A model generated the notes under the pieces. The model worked only from the letters and a program-made list of their open reading frames with translations, searched no databases and had not been told where the DNA came from. From contig LLEY01000014.1 in assembly GCA_001414485.1 (NCBI GenBank), forward strand, positions 62,001 through 126,000: a stretch of DNA of 64,000 nucleotides. The letters are read 5' to 3'. How positions within the stretch are numbered: position 1 is the first letter of the stretch; every line of letters begins with the position of its first letter. This DNA is from Calycina herbarum. Lineage: Eukaryota; Ascomycota; Leotiomycetes; Helotiales; Pezizellaceae. A program made the position numbers and the translations under genes. Shown here one piece after another: positions 36,417 through 46,989 of this stretch.

Positions 36417-37887
36417 TCAAATATCTCTCCAATACTCATCAAACCTTGCCAACGTCTCAACCGCAACCAGATTCCCAATTCTATTCCCCTCCTCTGAAGC
36501 AAATGGAAAATGGATCTGCCAGAAAATTAGCCTCCATCCTGCACTCTCTTCTCCCTTTGAAAACAAGAAGAATACTCACCCCACCGAAAATCCTACTCTG
36601 TCCATTCTCAATAGCCGCAGCTGTCAAATTCATAATTCGTCTCGTAATAACACCAACATTATCAACCGTAACATTACTACTAATAGTAGCATCGATCTTA
36701 TCACCTCCATTCCAAGCACGAATCACCGCCGCGGCTGCACCACCGAATGTCGCATGAGTGGAGAGATAGTCTTGGTGATTTGGTGTTGGAGTTAGGAGAG
36801 GTTCCCATGTTGGATCTGATGCATGTTTTCCACTTGCTAGCCAGATACCAGGACGGCGGATCGCGGTTATTGGACGCCAGGAGTTGTAGAAGTACCTGAG
36901 AATATCAATATGGAGACCAAGGGGTGTTGAAGAGAAGAAGAGCTTACTTGGAGTCCCAGCTTGCGATTGCGGCATTTGATAATGCGTAATTAAGTTGGGC
37001 ATAGAATTTCGCGGATGCCGCAACATTACCAGCCAGCGAATTGCCAATTACAGCGTGAGCAAGTCTATTCCATTGACTACCAAAAAAAATCAGTACTCAA
37101 ACCCCCAATTTCACTTGTCAAAAACTCACATCGGACTACTCTCCCTCCAAAAATACGCAGTCTCTGTATCATAAGCCTTCCTAACCGTCGAATTCCTATT
37201 CCCCTGACTCTTGACATAATCAAAATACACCTCATATCCACTCGAATTAACAGAAGGCGGCGTCGGCGCTCGAAACTTCTTCACATCCCCCACTCCCCCA
37301 AAGAGTCTTATAAATTGCGCCTGCGGCGTATCGGGAATTGGACTTCCCCCAGGTGTCGCCTGATAAACCCCCGGAAGCGCAGGTTGCTGCACATAATCCA
37401 CAAAATTATTTATCCCATCATCGGCTCTCTTCACAATCGCCTCTTTCGCGGCCTTCCTCCCAATTTCGATCGCCTGTTGACTAGAAGCAGATGCAGGGTC
37501 GAGGCTAATAGCTGGAAGGATGAATTTTAGTTTTAAGTTTACGGTTGCGTAGAGACGAGTTCCGTGGAATGTCCAGAGGAGGGTATCGTGAGCTGCATGG
37601 GAGACGGCTAGTTGTTGGAAGGCGAGGGGTTGAAAGGAGGATTCTGTTGCTGCGATGAGGACTGAGGCTTGGACTATGGCTTCGAACCAGCCGGAGGGTG
37701 GGGATGCTAGACCACCTATTATGGTTCCGTTTACGAGGGTGGCGGATTGATCGACCCTGAATTTGTTAGAAGGATGATTAGAGGAGTTGAGGTGAGTGTT
37801 GACTTACCAGTATTGAACGATATCGCCTGTGTAAGCGGCATTTGTGAGGGCTGCTGTTAAAGTTGTCAATATATAAAGAAGCTTCAT
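36417..37887 (-). CDS. Secreted vanadium-haloperoxidase / PAP2-like protein
   Basis: Five exons on the minus strand: 37808-37887, 37130-37756, 36948-37076, 36580-36895 and 36417-36515, all GT-AG and in phase, giving about 416 aa. Residues 1-18 (MKLLYILTTLTAALTNAA) form a signal peptide. The three motifs shared by vanadium haloperoxidases and acid phosphatases are present: KYFYNSWRP (Lys279, Arg286), the PNHQDYLSTHATFGG block with His326 in place of the PSGH motif, and SRIFGGIH (Arg380, His386). The last motif normally ends with Asp four residues after the His; here it is Ala390. The family binds vanadate or phosphate through these residues and oxidises halides or hydrolyses phosphate esters. 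Which reaction occurs here cannot be told from sequence. The gene is intact, unlike many of its neighbours. Two Asn-X-Thr/Ser sites fit secretion. Confidence 0.88.
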
Positions 37888-38384
37888 TTTCGCAAGTTAG
37901 CAGCGGTTCTCAATTGAGGATCGTGGAACAACTTACATGATTCGGGACCCTCTTATACTCAGATCAATGTCGAAAAATACTGGCTGATGAACTCATAGCC
38001 AAGAGACCAATTGAGCAATCGAATCGAGGGGAAATTTGCACATTCCCGGTTCCTGTAGACTAACCCATTAGCCGGAACTCAAGAATGGTAAAGGGTGAAA
38101 GCTTGCGCAATATTCGATATGAATTGCAAATGAAGATATATTGTCTTTGCATGAAAATGAACACCGCATATTGGTTGGCGATATGCAACATAAGCCACCA
38201 CGTGCTCTAGATAGCAGGCCAAGAAGCAATGCGTGATCGGATGTGCAGATGAGAAACACCATCGAGAAAATATTGCCCATCTGGATTGCCGTCGTAGAAC
38301 TAGCCGAGGGGAAAAGGGGAGGAAAAGAGAATTTCAAACTGAGGATATACTTCCTCTCACTCTGAACTTGTTTACAAACCTTCA
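37888..38384. other. Intergenic, promoter of haloperoxidase-like gene
   Basis: Apart from the TATA-like box noted separately, nothing recognisable. A 107-codon minus-strand frame at 38068-38391 has no motif and overlaps the end of the SDR remnant, so it is not called. Confidence 0.4.
37952..37957 (-). promoter_or_regulatory. TATA-like box of the haloperoxidase-like gene
   Basis: TATAAG on the minus strand within GAGTATAAGAGGG, 65 bp upstream of the ATG. The position suits a core promoter with a short leader. Inferred from position and sequence only. Confidence 0.45.
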
Positions 38385-39067
38385 CAAGCATTTACCAAGT
38401 CCTTCGTCATCCACCCACTCTCCTTACTACAAGCCATCCCCACAATCCCCGCAACTTCCTCGGGATACCCAAATCTCCCTCTATACTACAAAAGATCTTA
38501 AGTTAGTACCTATCATCATCTAGAAGCGAGGAAATAAATCTTCTCAAGTATCATCTCCCTCTCAACTCCCCGCAAAATCCAGAAAGGGAACAGAGAACTC
38601 GGAAAAACCTTAACAACCAAAATCTTCGTTTCCTCCGAATTCCACTTCCTTACACCACTCAACGGAGTGAACGGATAAAAAACCCTTCATCGCCCCCTCG
38701 AAAACATCTCCGTCGTAGTACCCCCAACACAAACTGCATGAACCGTACAACTCTCCGCCAACTCCCTCGCCCAAGTGCTAGTCATAGCCTCAATCGTCCC
38801 CTTCGTTCCCCCATACAGCGTGAATTATTGAAGTCCAATCTTAGCACCCACACTACTTAAACTAATAATTCGTCCCGAACGATCTGTAGGGAGACAGGGC
38901 TTACAAGCTTGTGTCAAAAGAATGGGACTGAGGACGTTGGTAGCGTAGATGCGGTGGAAGTCTGAGACTGTTGCGGAGCCGAAGGGTGCGGTGTGAATGA
39001 AGATGTCTGAACTCGAGCAGGACAACTCCCCTACAACTATCCAATTAAGATAAACTTGGCAAATCAT
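38385..39067 (-). pseudogene. Short-chain dehydrogenase/reductase remnant
   Basis: Minus-strand reading gives the SDR middle and end: IYATNVLSPILLTQACKP, DRSGRIISLSSVG, then after an in-frame TAA the active-site block YGGTK and AMTSTWARELAES, a second stop near MFSRGR, and the C-terminal EEVAGIVGMACSKES with WMTKDLVNACEG near 38390. The Rossmann N-terminus with the TGxxxGxG cofactor motif is missing, and an unrelated stretch separates the last blocks. At least two stops and a lost 5' end show a pseudogene. SDR membership is clear from the Ser-Tyr-Lys pattern; the substrate is unknown. Confidence 0.65.
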
Positions 39068-39408
39068 TTTTTTATTTATGTATTTGACCCATCTCGCCTC
39101 AAATGGAATTGCTTAAAACCTCGCTCACGAGCTGACATTTCGCTCGAGTTCAAAGAAGCAACATCGACCAAAGTCAACAACCAGCTTGCACTTGATTCGC
39201 TTCTCACTCGAGAACAATATTTTGATGGAGTGTGTATGTAAGAGTATAACATTATTTAACCTCAATAAGTGAGCACTCGAGAGGACACAGAAAGAGACTA
39301 TAAACCACGCTCAATTCAACCAAAAAAATGGAGCAGGGGATCGTGGCAATACACTTACAATTATAGTACATTTTTCCTACACGAACTGTACAAGATCCAA
39401 TATACACT
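39068..39408. other. Intergenic, no gene seen
   Basis: The DNA between the SDR remnant and MRH4. The truncated SDR 5' end meets this interval abruptly near 39065, which suggests a deletion or insertion breakpoint, but no terminal repeat is visible. Confidence 0.35.
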
Positions 39409-41310
39409 CTAAATAAGAGCCTGTCCTTTATACATCCCATCCCTAACCTCCGCAACAACATCCCTTCTATCATTCTTCCCCACCAACACAATACCCCGTC
39501 CCCTCCTCCCCATTCTCCCCGTCCGTCCCAGTCGATGAATAAAATCAATCGTAGAATGTGGAACGTCATACAGAATAACATGTCTAACAGCAAGGGTATC
39601 GATACCTCTAGATCCCAAATCTGTAGTTACAAGAACCTTGGTGTTAGGAAGTCGTCTTTTGACAGGTGGAGCTACACTTCCGTGGGGAACGTAGTTAGGT
39701 TGGTTGTCGGAAAGAGAACCGGGGTGAGATTCTTCTTTTGGTGCCATCAAGGGTGTGGAAAGTGTGAAGGTTGCGAGCATTTCTGCTTGTCGTTGTTCGG
39801 GGGTATCTCTGCTTAGAGCAATGGCGTCGATACCTTTGGAAACAAGGTAATCGGCGACTTCTTGAGTGGTTTCACGTTCGTTGACAAAGACAAGAATACG
39901 TTTAACATCCATTTGACCCTTGACAGGTCCATCGTGATCAGCGGCTGCTTTTCCGATACCCCAAATGGTATCGGCACAGGCTAGGTTTTTGTTTCCTTTG
40001 TAGGGATCTCGCTCAATGTCAACTACTCCAAGTTGTACACGACGGGGGATGGCGTGGAGATTTGGTGTTACTAGGCGTCGGATATCTGGGAATCTTGATC
40101 GAAGGTAGTTATCCATGCTTCGTGGAATGGTGGCAGAACACAAAATAAGCTGTTTCAATGATGGAGTTGCTCTGTCGATGATAGCTGATGTCAATGGCGA
40201 AAATCCACGATCAAGGAGAGAATCGGCTTCATCAACGACCATATGGGTTACTCGGGAAAGAATATTTGGATCTGAATCAGCAATCGAGGAGAGTAAATGC
40301 GGGGTGGCCACCAGGATATCGATACCCTTTGGAGAAAACAGTCGATTTCTTATAACCTGTCCACTGATAGCTGAGGATATCATGGCCGAACGGTATTTCA
40401 CAGTATGTGAGAAAGCCTTGACCACTCCACCTACTTGAGCCACTAATTCTGATGTTGGTACAAGAATTATTGCTCGAGGCCGTCCCATTGTGGGATGTGG
40501 CATATCCGCCATCGAAGGGGCTGAAGAAGGTCCCTGTTTCCCCCTCGTGCGCTCCTCTTCCACTGCAGTATTATATTCTTGGATATCCTGATCTTGAGCT
40601 TCGGCTGTCTTAACAGCATTGATGACGGGTATCAGATATGCTAGCGTTTTTCCAGAGCCTGTCTCTGCCGCGAGCAGAAATTCCGTCTTCTCCTCAATTG
40701 GCTTTGCTTTACTCCTTCTCCCCGCGTTCTCACTCCCTAACAATGCAGGAATCGCAATTCTTTGCACTGGCGTTGGGCTTATATCCTCCATCCCAGGCAA
40801 GGCTTGTGTCGATATTGAAGTCTTGACCGTTTCCAGCAGAGGAAATTGATCGAACGTTTCGATTTGGCGCATCACCTCTCTTATTCGGGTTCGAGAATTA
40901 TAGGATACTGGTGCTAATGCCCTCTGCATCTTCAAAGCCTTAAATCCTCCCGCGCGTGGATCGTCCTTCAACTTCCTGCCACCCGGTCGAGATCCTTTTT
41001 CCTTTCTATCTTTCGACCATTTCTCTGGCGCATTCGATCGCTCTGGCAACCCACGAATCTTCGCCTCCTTCAAGTTCATTCCTCCGAAAGGGCCATCTTG
41101 TTTCCTTCTCCCTGGTTTTCCTGCTTCGCCTTCTTTTACTTCGGGAGTATTGACAACTCGTACCTTTGCTAGACTCATGCGACCAGGTCGACTGGCATAT
41201 TGTGTACTAACATTTGCGACTTGCTGGACCTGCCATGGCCGAGAGAGTGATTGCTGCCGTGCTGCCTTGAAGGAGCAAAGCAAACAGGTGGTGTTCTTGG
41301 GTCGCAGCAT
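39409..41310 (-). CDS. MRH4: Mitochondrial DEAD-box RNA helicase Mrh4
   Basis: ATP-dependent RNA helicase needed for late assembly of the mitochondrial large ribosomal subunit. A single exon of 633 codons. The N-terminus is Arg/Ser-rich without acidic residues (MLRPKNTTCLLCSFKAARQQ), as expected for mitochondrial import. A basic linker follows (GKPGRRKQDGPFGGMNLKEA). Helicase motifs: Q-motif region TPVQRIAIPALL, motif I AAETGSGKT near residue 222, motif Ia VPTSELVAQ, motif II VVDEADSLLD near 360, motif III SAT near 393, motif V TTDLGSRGID and motif VI HRLGRTGRMGRRG near 593. Length and basic linker match the Mrh4 family rather than cytosolic DEAD proteins. It is intact and points the same way as NIP7, about 660 bp downstream of it. 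Confidence 0.92.
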   Translation of the reverse strand: MLRPKNTTCLLCSFKAARQQSLSRPWQVQQVANVSTQYASRPGRMSLAKVRVVNTPEVKEGEAGKPGRRKQDGPFGGMNLKEAKIRGLPERSNAPEKWSKDRKEKGSRPGGRKLKDDPRAGGFKALKMQRALAPVSYNSRTRIREVMRQIETFDQFPLLETVKTSISTQALPGMEDISPTPVQRIAIPALLGSENAGRRSKAKPIEEKTEFLLAAETGSGKTLAYLIPVINAVKTAEAQDQDIQEYNTAVEEERTRGKQGPSSAPSMADMPHPTMGRPRAIILVPTSELVAQVGGVVKAFSHTVKYRSAMISSAISGQVIRNRLFSPKGIDILVATPHLLSSIADSDPNILSRVTHMVVDEADSLLDRGFSPLTSAIIDRATPSLKQLILCSATIPRSMDNYLRSRFPDIRRLVTPNLHAIPRRVQLGVVDIERDPYKGNKNLACADTIWGIGKAAADHDGPVKGQMDVKRILVFVNERETTQEVADYLVSKGIDAIALSRDTPEQRQAEMLATFTLSTPLMAPKEESHPGSLSDNQPNYVPHGSVAPPVKRRLPNTKVLVTTDLGSRGIDTLAVRHVILYDVPHSTIDFIHRLGRTGRMGRRGRGIVLVGKNDRRDVVAEVRDGMYKGQALI

Positions 41311-41972
41311 ATTAAATCCTTGAAATCTATATTCGCATGGCGTATGAATTCAAGTCGAATCGAAGTGGAATCGTTTGGTGGTTGTTTTGCGATTGATTGC
41401 CCCTGGAAGTCTGACTTCATTAAAAAAGTTCAGTACGGCTCAACTGTTCTTCCGCCCCGAGACAAATCGCGGATTCACGTGCACCTTTTTTCTCCCAGGG
41501 TATATTTTTCATATAGCTTTACATGCGAGAGTTGTCATGGTTCAATCAGGATAGGTATTATGAGAGTTTTTCCTATTCTAAGAGGGATTTACTCAATAGT
41601 CAATGGCGAGCCAATGCCCAATTCCAGTGGTGTCTGCGTCACCTCAGCAGGAAAGCAAGTAAAAGGCTTGAATCGAGACACCTTTCCGTTTGGATACCAT
41701 TACTCCAGCTGAATGCCAACTTGAGAAAAATATTTGGAAGGCGAATAAATCAAGGAGAGTGTCTAGAAAGATTTTGGGAAGTGAAATCGAGACTTCCAAG
41801 ATGGAAGCTGGAAGATAATCCGGGGCTGATTTTACACAACCGAAATACATCCTACCCGTCTCAGCAGACAATTCCAGAAAACGAATCGGTTTTCCATGTA
41901 CCAGATATACGCCAAAGAACTCCCACAACTCCCCCAATGCAAATCCCATCCAGTGCTATTCATCGTGGACGC
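41311..41972. other. Intergenic between MRH4 and NIP7
   Basis: Contains MRH4 promoter and NIP7 3' flank. A long plus-strand open frame from about 41523 into NIP7 is antisense to it and has no family motifs, so it is treated as a shadow. Confidence 0.4.
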
Positions 41973-42588
41973 TCAACTAGTCGCAAACAGACTATCCTCA
42001 TCTCTCAAGTACTCGCCACAATCGGCCTGTCGGAAACACGTAATTCCAGTAGGATCCAACCTCCTCGCCTCCTGTGTACTTCTCGCAGTAACTCCAAATC
42101 CCAATGGCGTATCATTCATACTATAAACCACCACACCCTGATGCTCAGGACAATCATCCGACCATCTCCCCACATGCGCCTTCACAATATGACCTCCGTA
42201 CAAAAATGGCATCTCTCCGTTCGCCTTGACCCAGACCTTATATCGTGCGTGCTCGGCGAGAATGGGAAGAGCGGTGATGTGGAGACGGAATTTTCCAGTT
42301 TTGGTAAATTTTCCTGTTGCTTTGTTAGAATGAAATCAAGCTTTGGGAGATGAGGAGCGTACCCAGACATGTTCCTAGTGATAATAGCTTGTCCTTTGCG
42401 ACAGAGGTTGCGAGGTTTGCGAGGGAGAGGCGCACGTAGTAACATCTTGATTGTTGGATGCGAAAGACGTATCGGTCGGCATTTGGTCCATTGTCTAATG
42501 GCGCAATCAGGTTCTTGAGGGATGTTCCGGTATAGTTCGCGAGCTTTGCGAAGAGCGTTTGCGTCTCGGTTTCGGTTAGAGGACGCAT
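41973..42588 (-). CDS. NIP7: 60S ribosome biogenesis factor Nip7
   Basis: Nip7 is a nucleolar RNA-binding protein required for pre-60S assembly. Exons 42363-42588 and 41973-42313 with a 49-nt intron (GTACGC donor, CAACAG acceptor) join SLGTCL to GKFTKTGKFRLH exactly as in the family; a nearer CAAAG acceptor would put LATGKF here and is less likely. The product is about 188 aa. The N-terminal domain begins MRPLTETETQTLFAKLANY, and the C-terminal PUA domain has KVWVKANGEMPFLYGGH, VKAHVGR, VVVYSMNDTPLGFGVTA and FRQADCGEYLRDEDSLF. The start is the conserved MRPLTE; an in-frame upstream ATG at 42639 is probably leader. Together with midasin this is the second pre-60S factor in the window, but the two are far apart. 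Confidence 0.94.
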
Positions 42589-43059
42589 TTTGATTGAGGT
42601 AGGTAGAGTTGGGGGTGGATGATGTTGAGATGCGCGCAATAGCGAAATCTTTTTGGCGGGGAGTTTTCAGAAAAGGCGGTGTAGCGACTTTTTGAATTTT
42701 GCCAGGTGGGGCGGCCGATATGGGCTAGACGCCACGTGACAGCCCCCAGGTTAACTTCTAATCATCGTTCATGTAGACGGCGCCGTTGGCTCGTGGCACT
42801 ACAACGTGGGGTTTATCGATATAGCCATCTCTCATGGAAATAAAATGCCCTTTCACAGCCTCATTGGAGTGAGACTGTTTGATACAACATCTGCCGACAT
42901 AGATGTCGGCTGTATAATAAGATTGAGATGGTCAGTTTGGCGTGTCGCGAAGCCATACTGTGTTGACAGCATCGATATTGCTCCACCACTTGGTGACGCC
43001 GATAGTCTCCAACGCCCATGCAATCAATTTTCCCCCTCATCAACACAACAACTGTTGTC
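42589..43059. promoter_or_regulatory. Divergent upstream region of NIP7 and an unknown gene
   Basis: The interval contains an E-box/CDE-type site CACGTG at 42733-42738 inside GCCACGTGAC, the kind bound by bHLH factors such as Cbf1, 145 bp upstream of NIP7. It also contains a palindrome listed separately. No gene supported. Confidence 0.5.
42893..42910. repeat. Exact palindrome GCCGACAT-AG-ATGTCGGC
   Basis: Eight-base arms that are perfect reverse complements around a 2-bp centre. It lies between NIP7 and the following plus-strand gene and could be a dimeric protein-binding site. The inner CCGAC/GTCGG pattern is distinctive, but I cannot name a factor. Confidence 0.55.
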
Positions 43060-43907
43060 ATGATAGAATACGAATCTGAATCAACGGGATTGGAATTTGT
43101 TGCAAATGTCCTCCAGCCAATCAAGCTGGTAGTTTGGGGGGATCTCGCAATACACTACCTATCTCGGCGTTCCCGTGGTACATGAGGCAAGTACTCTTTG
43201 CTTTCTACTCCTGCCTCTCATTCTTTGGTTTGGGTTCTTCTAAAGCATCTAACGCATCCTTATAGTGCTATATGCTTGGAGTACGCGATGACGAAATGGA
43301 TCTAGCAGCGACGAAGCTGGCAGATGCAGGCTTCATCCGTCAGCAATGGTCCCTTGGTTCTACAATAGATCCTGCCACCCGTAAAGACGACGAGATGTTC
43401 CAACGCGTTCACGCAAAAATAGGACTCGCTTTTGCGAATCTCGATGCGAAAACAATTCGGTTTCATTACCCTGACGAGAATAAGTTTGTTCAGCGTACCA
43501 TTCTTATACCCAGTAGCTACCTCCGTCTGAGCGCTTCTGAACGGGCATCGAAACTGAGATTTCCATCTCCTCCTGGTCCTCCATCACAACCACAATTTTA
43601 CGTCCACGAAAACTTATACTATCCTAATGTAGTCGAATTACTGTGGAGCATTATTACGGTTTACCTGGAGGAAAGAGAATACACCAACATCCGGAACTGG
43701 CAGGTGAAATTGTCAGGGTGGGCTTTCGGATATCTCTATGGGGAGCTGTTATTGAGAGATGATGTGTTGGATACTTGCGAGGATGAAATGGTTAAGGAAT
43801 GTTTCAACAAGGAAATCAAGAGGGGTCCCGGAATACCGAGATTTAGGGAGAAATGGGGCAAACCCAAGGCGCCGATTTCCAACGGCCTCATTAAGGACTT
43901 TCAGTAA
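43060..43907 (+). CDS. Conserved fungal protein of unknown function, 5' frame break
   Basis: The main exon (from about 43266 to 43907) encodes CYMLGVRDDEMDLAATKLAD, IDPATRKDDEMFQRVHAKIG, YYPNVVELLWSIITVYLEE, LSGWAFGYLYGELLL and FNKEIKRGPGIPRF, which I recognise only as a fungal hypothetical family. A likely first exon starts at ATG 43060 (MIEYESESTGLEFVANVLQP, LVVWGDLAIHY). After LAIHY the sequence must change frame to give YLGVPVVHE, so a small insertion has broken it near 43160. The donor after VVHE would be GCAAGT, a GC-AG intron ending at TTATAG 43265. The WGDLA and VPVVHE context is reminiscent of nucleotidyltransferase-fold proteins that keep a G-x-D-like motif, but that is weak. A function should not be inferred. 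Confidence 0.5.
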
Positions 43908-44829
43908 ATCAAGGAGCGTCACGATTTCAGAGATGTGCAAAATCTATTCGGCCGTGACCCGAACCAGATTCCGGTCAGCTCACGAATTCTCAAAACTCGT
44001 GAACAGACTAATCTAATTCATACCCGAGCTAAATCTGTACATAATCCCAAATATTAATGGAACAGAGCAGAACAGAGAACCTCGCTGTTTACAGTACATG
44101 TTAGAAAGATTGGCACGGTCGAAGGAATAACTGGCGTCACTTGGCCTCAAATAGTCCTGTTGCCATTCGAAGTGTGGAAGTGCGTGCATTAATATAGATC
44201 GTACAAACACCGGCGAGCCATCCAGCCGCACTCCAGTGCTGTCGTCAATATCTATTGTGAGTCCATCCTCCTCGGTGACAAACTGCCGAATTTTCTGATT
44301 GAAAAGAGCTGGGGGAGGTGGCCGAGTGTAGAGGATGCGCTTTGGATAGCCCTACATCTATAAGATGACGAATCCACAAATCGCGGCTTCCAGGAATCAA
44401 AAAGATTCTTTGCTCTTTACAGAAGCTCCTCCCTGCTAATCCACTGGAATTTCGCTCTGACGGGAGGAGGGGGTAGGTACCTTGCCCTCGTATCATCAAT
44501 CTTCGCCACCGCGACAGTTTGACTGATAGGTATGGAAAATAGAATTCTTTCCTCCAATTCTTGACTTCTTCAACAATGCGTAGGAGACAATAAAGACCGA
44601 GATATGTTGTAGTGTTTCCTGATGGGCCCAACACTCTCTAATCAACAAGAGTTGGTCAGTCAAGACGTAAACGGGGTTGACGGAATCTTACAATTGTATC
44701 ATTGTCCTCCCGATGCAATGTCCAAAAATGACCATGAACAACCCATCCAACCACAGGCATATAGTCCCGTGACCTTGTCACAATTCCAGCATTAGCATTA
44801 ACATGTCTCACGCGTCTAACTATTTTCGT
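43908..44829. other. Region without a supported gene
   Basis: A 129-codon minus-strand frame at 44245-44634 (starts MLGPSGNTTTYLGLYCLL) has no family motif that I know, and neighbouring frames look equally protein-like, so it may be a further decayed gene. I do not assign it. Confidence 0.3.
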
Positions 44830-45767
44830 CTATTTATTTTGTTTTTCAGCAGTGTTGACGACCCAACTTTCGATAGCCTGAGCAATTTCGTCATTGCTTT
44901 TTCCATAAAAGGGATATGAGAATTCCCTAGGATCCCAATGTCTTGCAACCTCAGTCACTCACTCAACGGCAACGCCAGCCTGCCTCAAAAATTCGACTGT
45001 GCAGCGATCGTAAACGGCATGGTAACTGGCTTGGCATGTCACGAGGAGGATGGGAACCTTGGCCAACTCGGGAAGTTTTCTGGCCGGTTCGGTCTGAAGG
45101 AAGCAGGTGGCAAGCTCACCTGCGGCATCTGCTGGTCTTGCCAAATGCTCCGGACTGAGAGTGTGTCACAACCACCGCAGGGCCGACCTCGTCAAGCAAA
45201 GCAGCACGAGCATCACCTGAAGCTTGAGGAATCTGGGATGCGTAGAAGGCATCATAAACGGGGTCTCCCATCTTGCCAGTTCCTGGCCATTGCGTATGGA
45301 GTGTTGCTTGAGGCCAGATGTTATGTTCGCTAACGGCGGTGAAATGCCTTTGGATCTCTTCGGCCGAATAGATTTCCATTGGCATATTGCTGGCGATAGG
45401 ATGGGCTGAGCGGTCTCTTGAAGTTTGATCCACGATGTAGACCTCATAGCCTCTCTCCAGGAACCATGACGCCCACCCTTTGCCACCGTCGGGTTTATTC
45501 AGGAAATTCTATAGATCATTCAGTAGGATATTCTAAATATATGCCAATTGATCTACTTGCGCTTCCAGTTTGATAACCTCCATGTATGAAGATGAGCGGG
45601 TACTTCTTCTTGCACCCAGTCGCCGGTGTCAATCTTTCAACAAATATCTGGCCGATAAGAAAGTATTCGCCTTTGTCATTTCTAACGTATTTTCCTCCCG
45701 TATAGAAATATTCCCTCCGAGACCATGCTTCACAAGACTCATTTTTCGCAAGTCTTGGGATTGACAT
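44830..45767 (-). pseudogene. Alpha/beta hydrolase with internal deletion
   Basis: Minus strand. Exon 1 from 45767 gives SCEAWSRREYFYTGGKYV, FVERLTPATG and YPLIFIHGGYQTGS. A GC-AG intron (GCAAGT to CTATAG) leads to [59 protein letters not shown] and the nucleophile region [14 protein letters not shown]. There the frame breaks near 45160; about 60 residues expected in relatives are missing. A second frame resumes at FLQTEPARKLPELAKVPILL and ASYHAVYDRCTVEFLRQAG, followed by a TGA and a third stretch WDPREFSYPFYGKSNDEIAQ that ends at 44830. The lid and acid region around the deletion is lost, so catalysis is not expected. Confidence 0.65.
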
Positions 45768-46989
45768 TGTGGCGAGGATAGGTTAATGCTATAAAAGCTC
45801 AATCGCCATCAGATGTAATATCAGCATACTCCAGTAGTTGATCGGTACAGAGAAGTAGCCTCAGCTGACACGGCTAACCCGGGTTGGATGATTTTAGCGT
45901 GCGGACATTGACCGAATGCACTACCAGGAAGGTCAATGAGCTTTGATAGCTTGTGATGTACTTCCTAGTACACGATTGGCTCTGTAATCGCGACATCAGC
46001 TTGGGAGGTTTCTCCAGGTTCTCCGCTTTTTCATTCGCCGCGATGGACCGAGTCGGGAAAGTGTTGGTCAAAAATGGGGTATTATGGGGCCTCCCTTCGT
46101 ATTTTTGTTTCCGTTTCATATATTTCATTTATACTCGTCGGCAAGAATTGCTTCTTCTCTCGCTTAGTGTTGCAGGAAGAATATAGACCGTCTATCGCTA
46201 TACATTTCTGGTCTCAGTCCTACATACTTCTGTTGCACAAGTCGCCCTAGCAGAAGTCTAAACTTGCTAGCATCGACACTCCTTTGTATTGTTTAGTCTC
46301 ACTTATTGTTGTATTTTGGAGACCCTGGCTCTGGCTCTGGCTCAGACTCATCTACATCTACCGCGACACTCTTTGCGAAGAGGAATTCAATATCTTTCTC
46401 CCGTACGATTACTACCTCCCACTTATTTATTTCACGGAACCCCTTGCTTTAACAAACCCAAACACAATCAAAAGCATTACATGAACTCAGTACTTCCTCA
46501 ATAAGCTTAAATTGTGATTGATATTTGACTGAACGCGCTCAAGGCTTGGTGGGTTGCTGCAAACACGCAAGAACCAGATATAGGACGCGTCTTCGAGGTG
46601 CAAGAAGTCAGCTTTGATGGTACGAGGAGATCATTCGAAGGGGGTTGTATTTCGAGTACTTTGATTTAAATTTGACATGAATTGAACTTGTGCTTGTAAG
46701 GATGCTATAAATTGTATAAAGATAGGGTTCTCGATAGACATTAGATTCTCTCGACGTTCTAATCCCCATACCCCGCACCTCATCAGCTTGACAGATGTCG
46801 GTCATCTTTGGTGAGGTACAAAGAGCGAATATTGCGCTTCAAAGATTCTTCAGATGTCTATCATCTGATTTCAGAAGGGTTGCTGTGTCTATCTACTCGA
46901 TATCTTGGAATTACCCGAGAATCCCCTTTCTTCCCTTGGTCCAGTGCCTCTTAGGAGTACCTTGGCTTCGCAATGAATTCCCAATCAAC
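45768..46989. other. Intergenic, 1.2 kb, no supported gene
   Basis: Upstream region of the Zn2Cys6 regulator. It includes a short tandem CTGGCTCTGGCTCTGGCT near 46326-46345. Open frames at 46284-46504 are short, overlapping and motif-free. Confidence 0.4.

Noticed and set aside
44310..44400. tRNA-like sequence with TGGCCGAGTG followed by ACGAATCC
   Set aside because: The A-box-like and B-box-like words are present, but the acceptor stem, D-arm and T-arm pairings cannot be completed.
44245..44634. 129-codon minus-strand gene
   Set aside because: Competing frames look equally protein-like and no family is recognised; left as an unassigned region.
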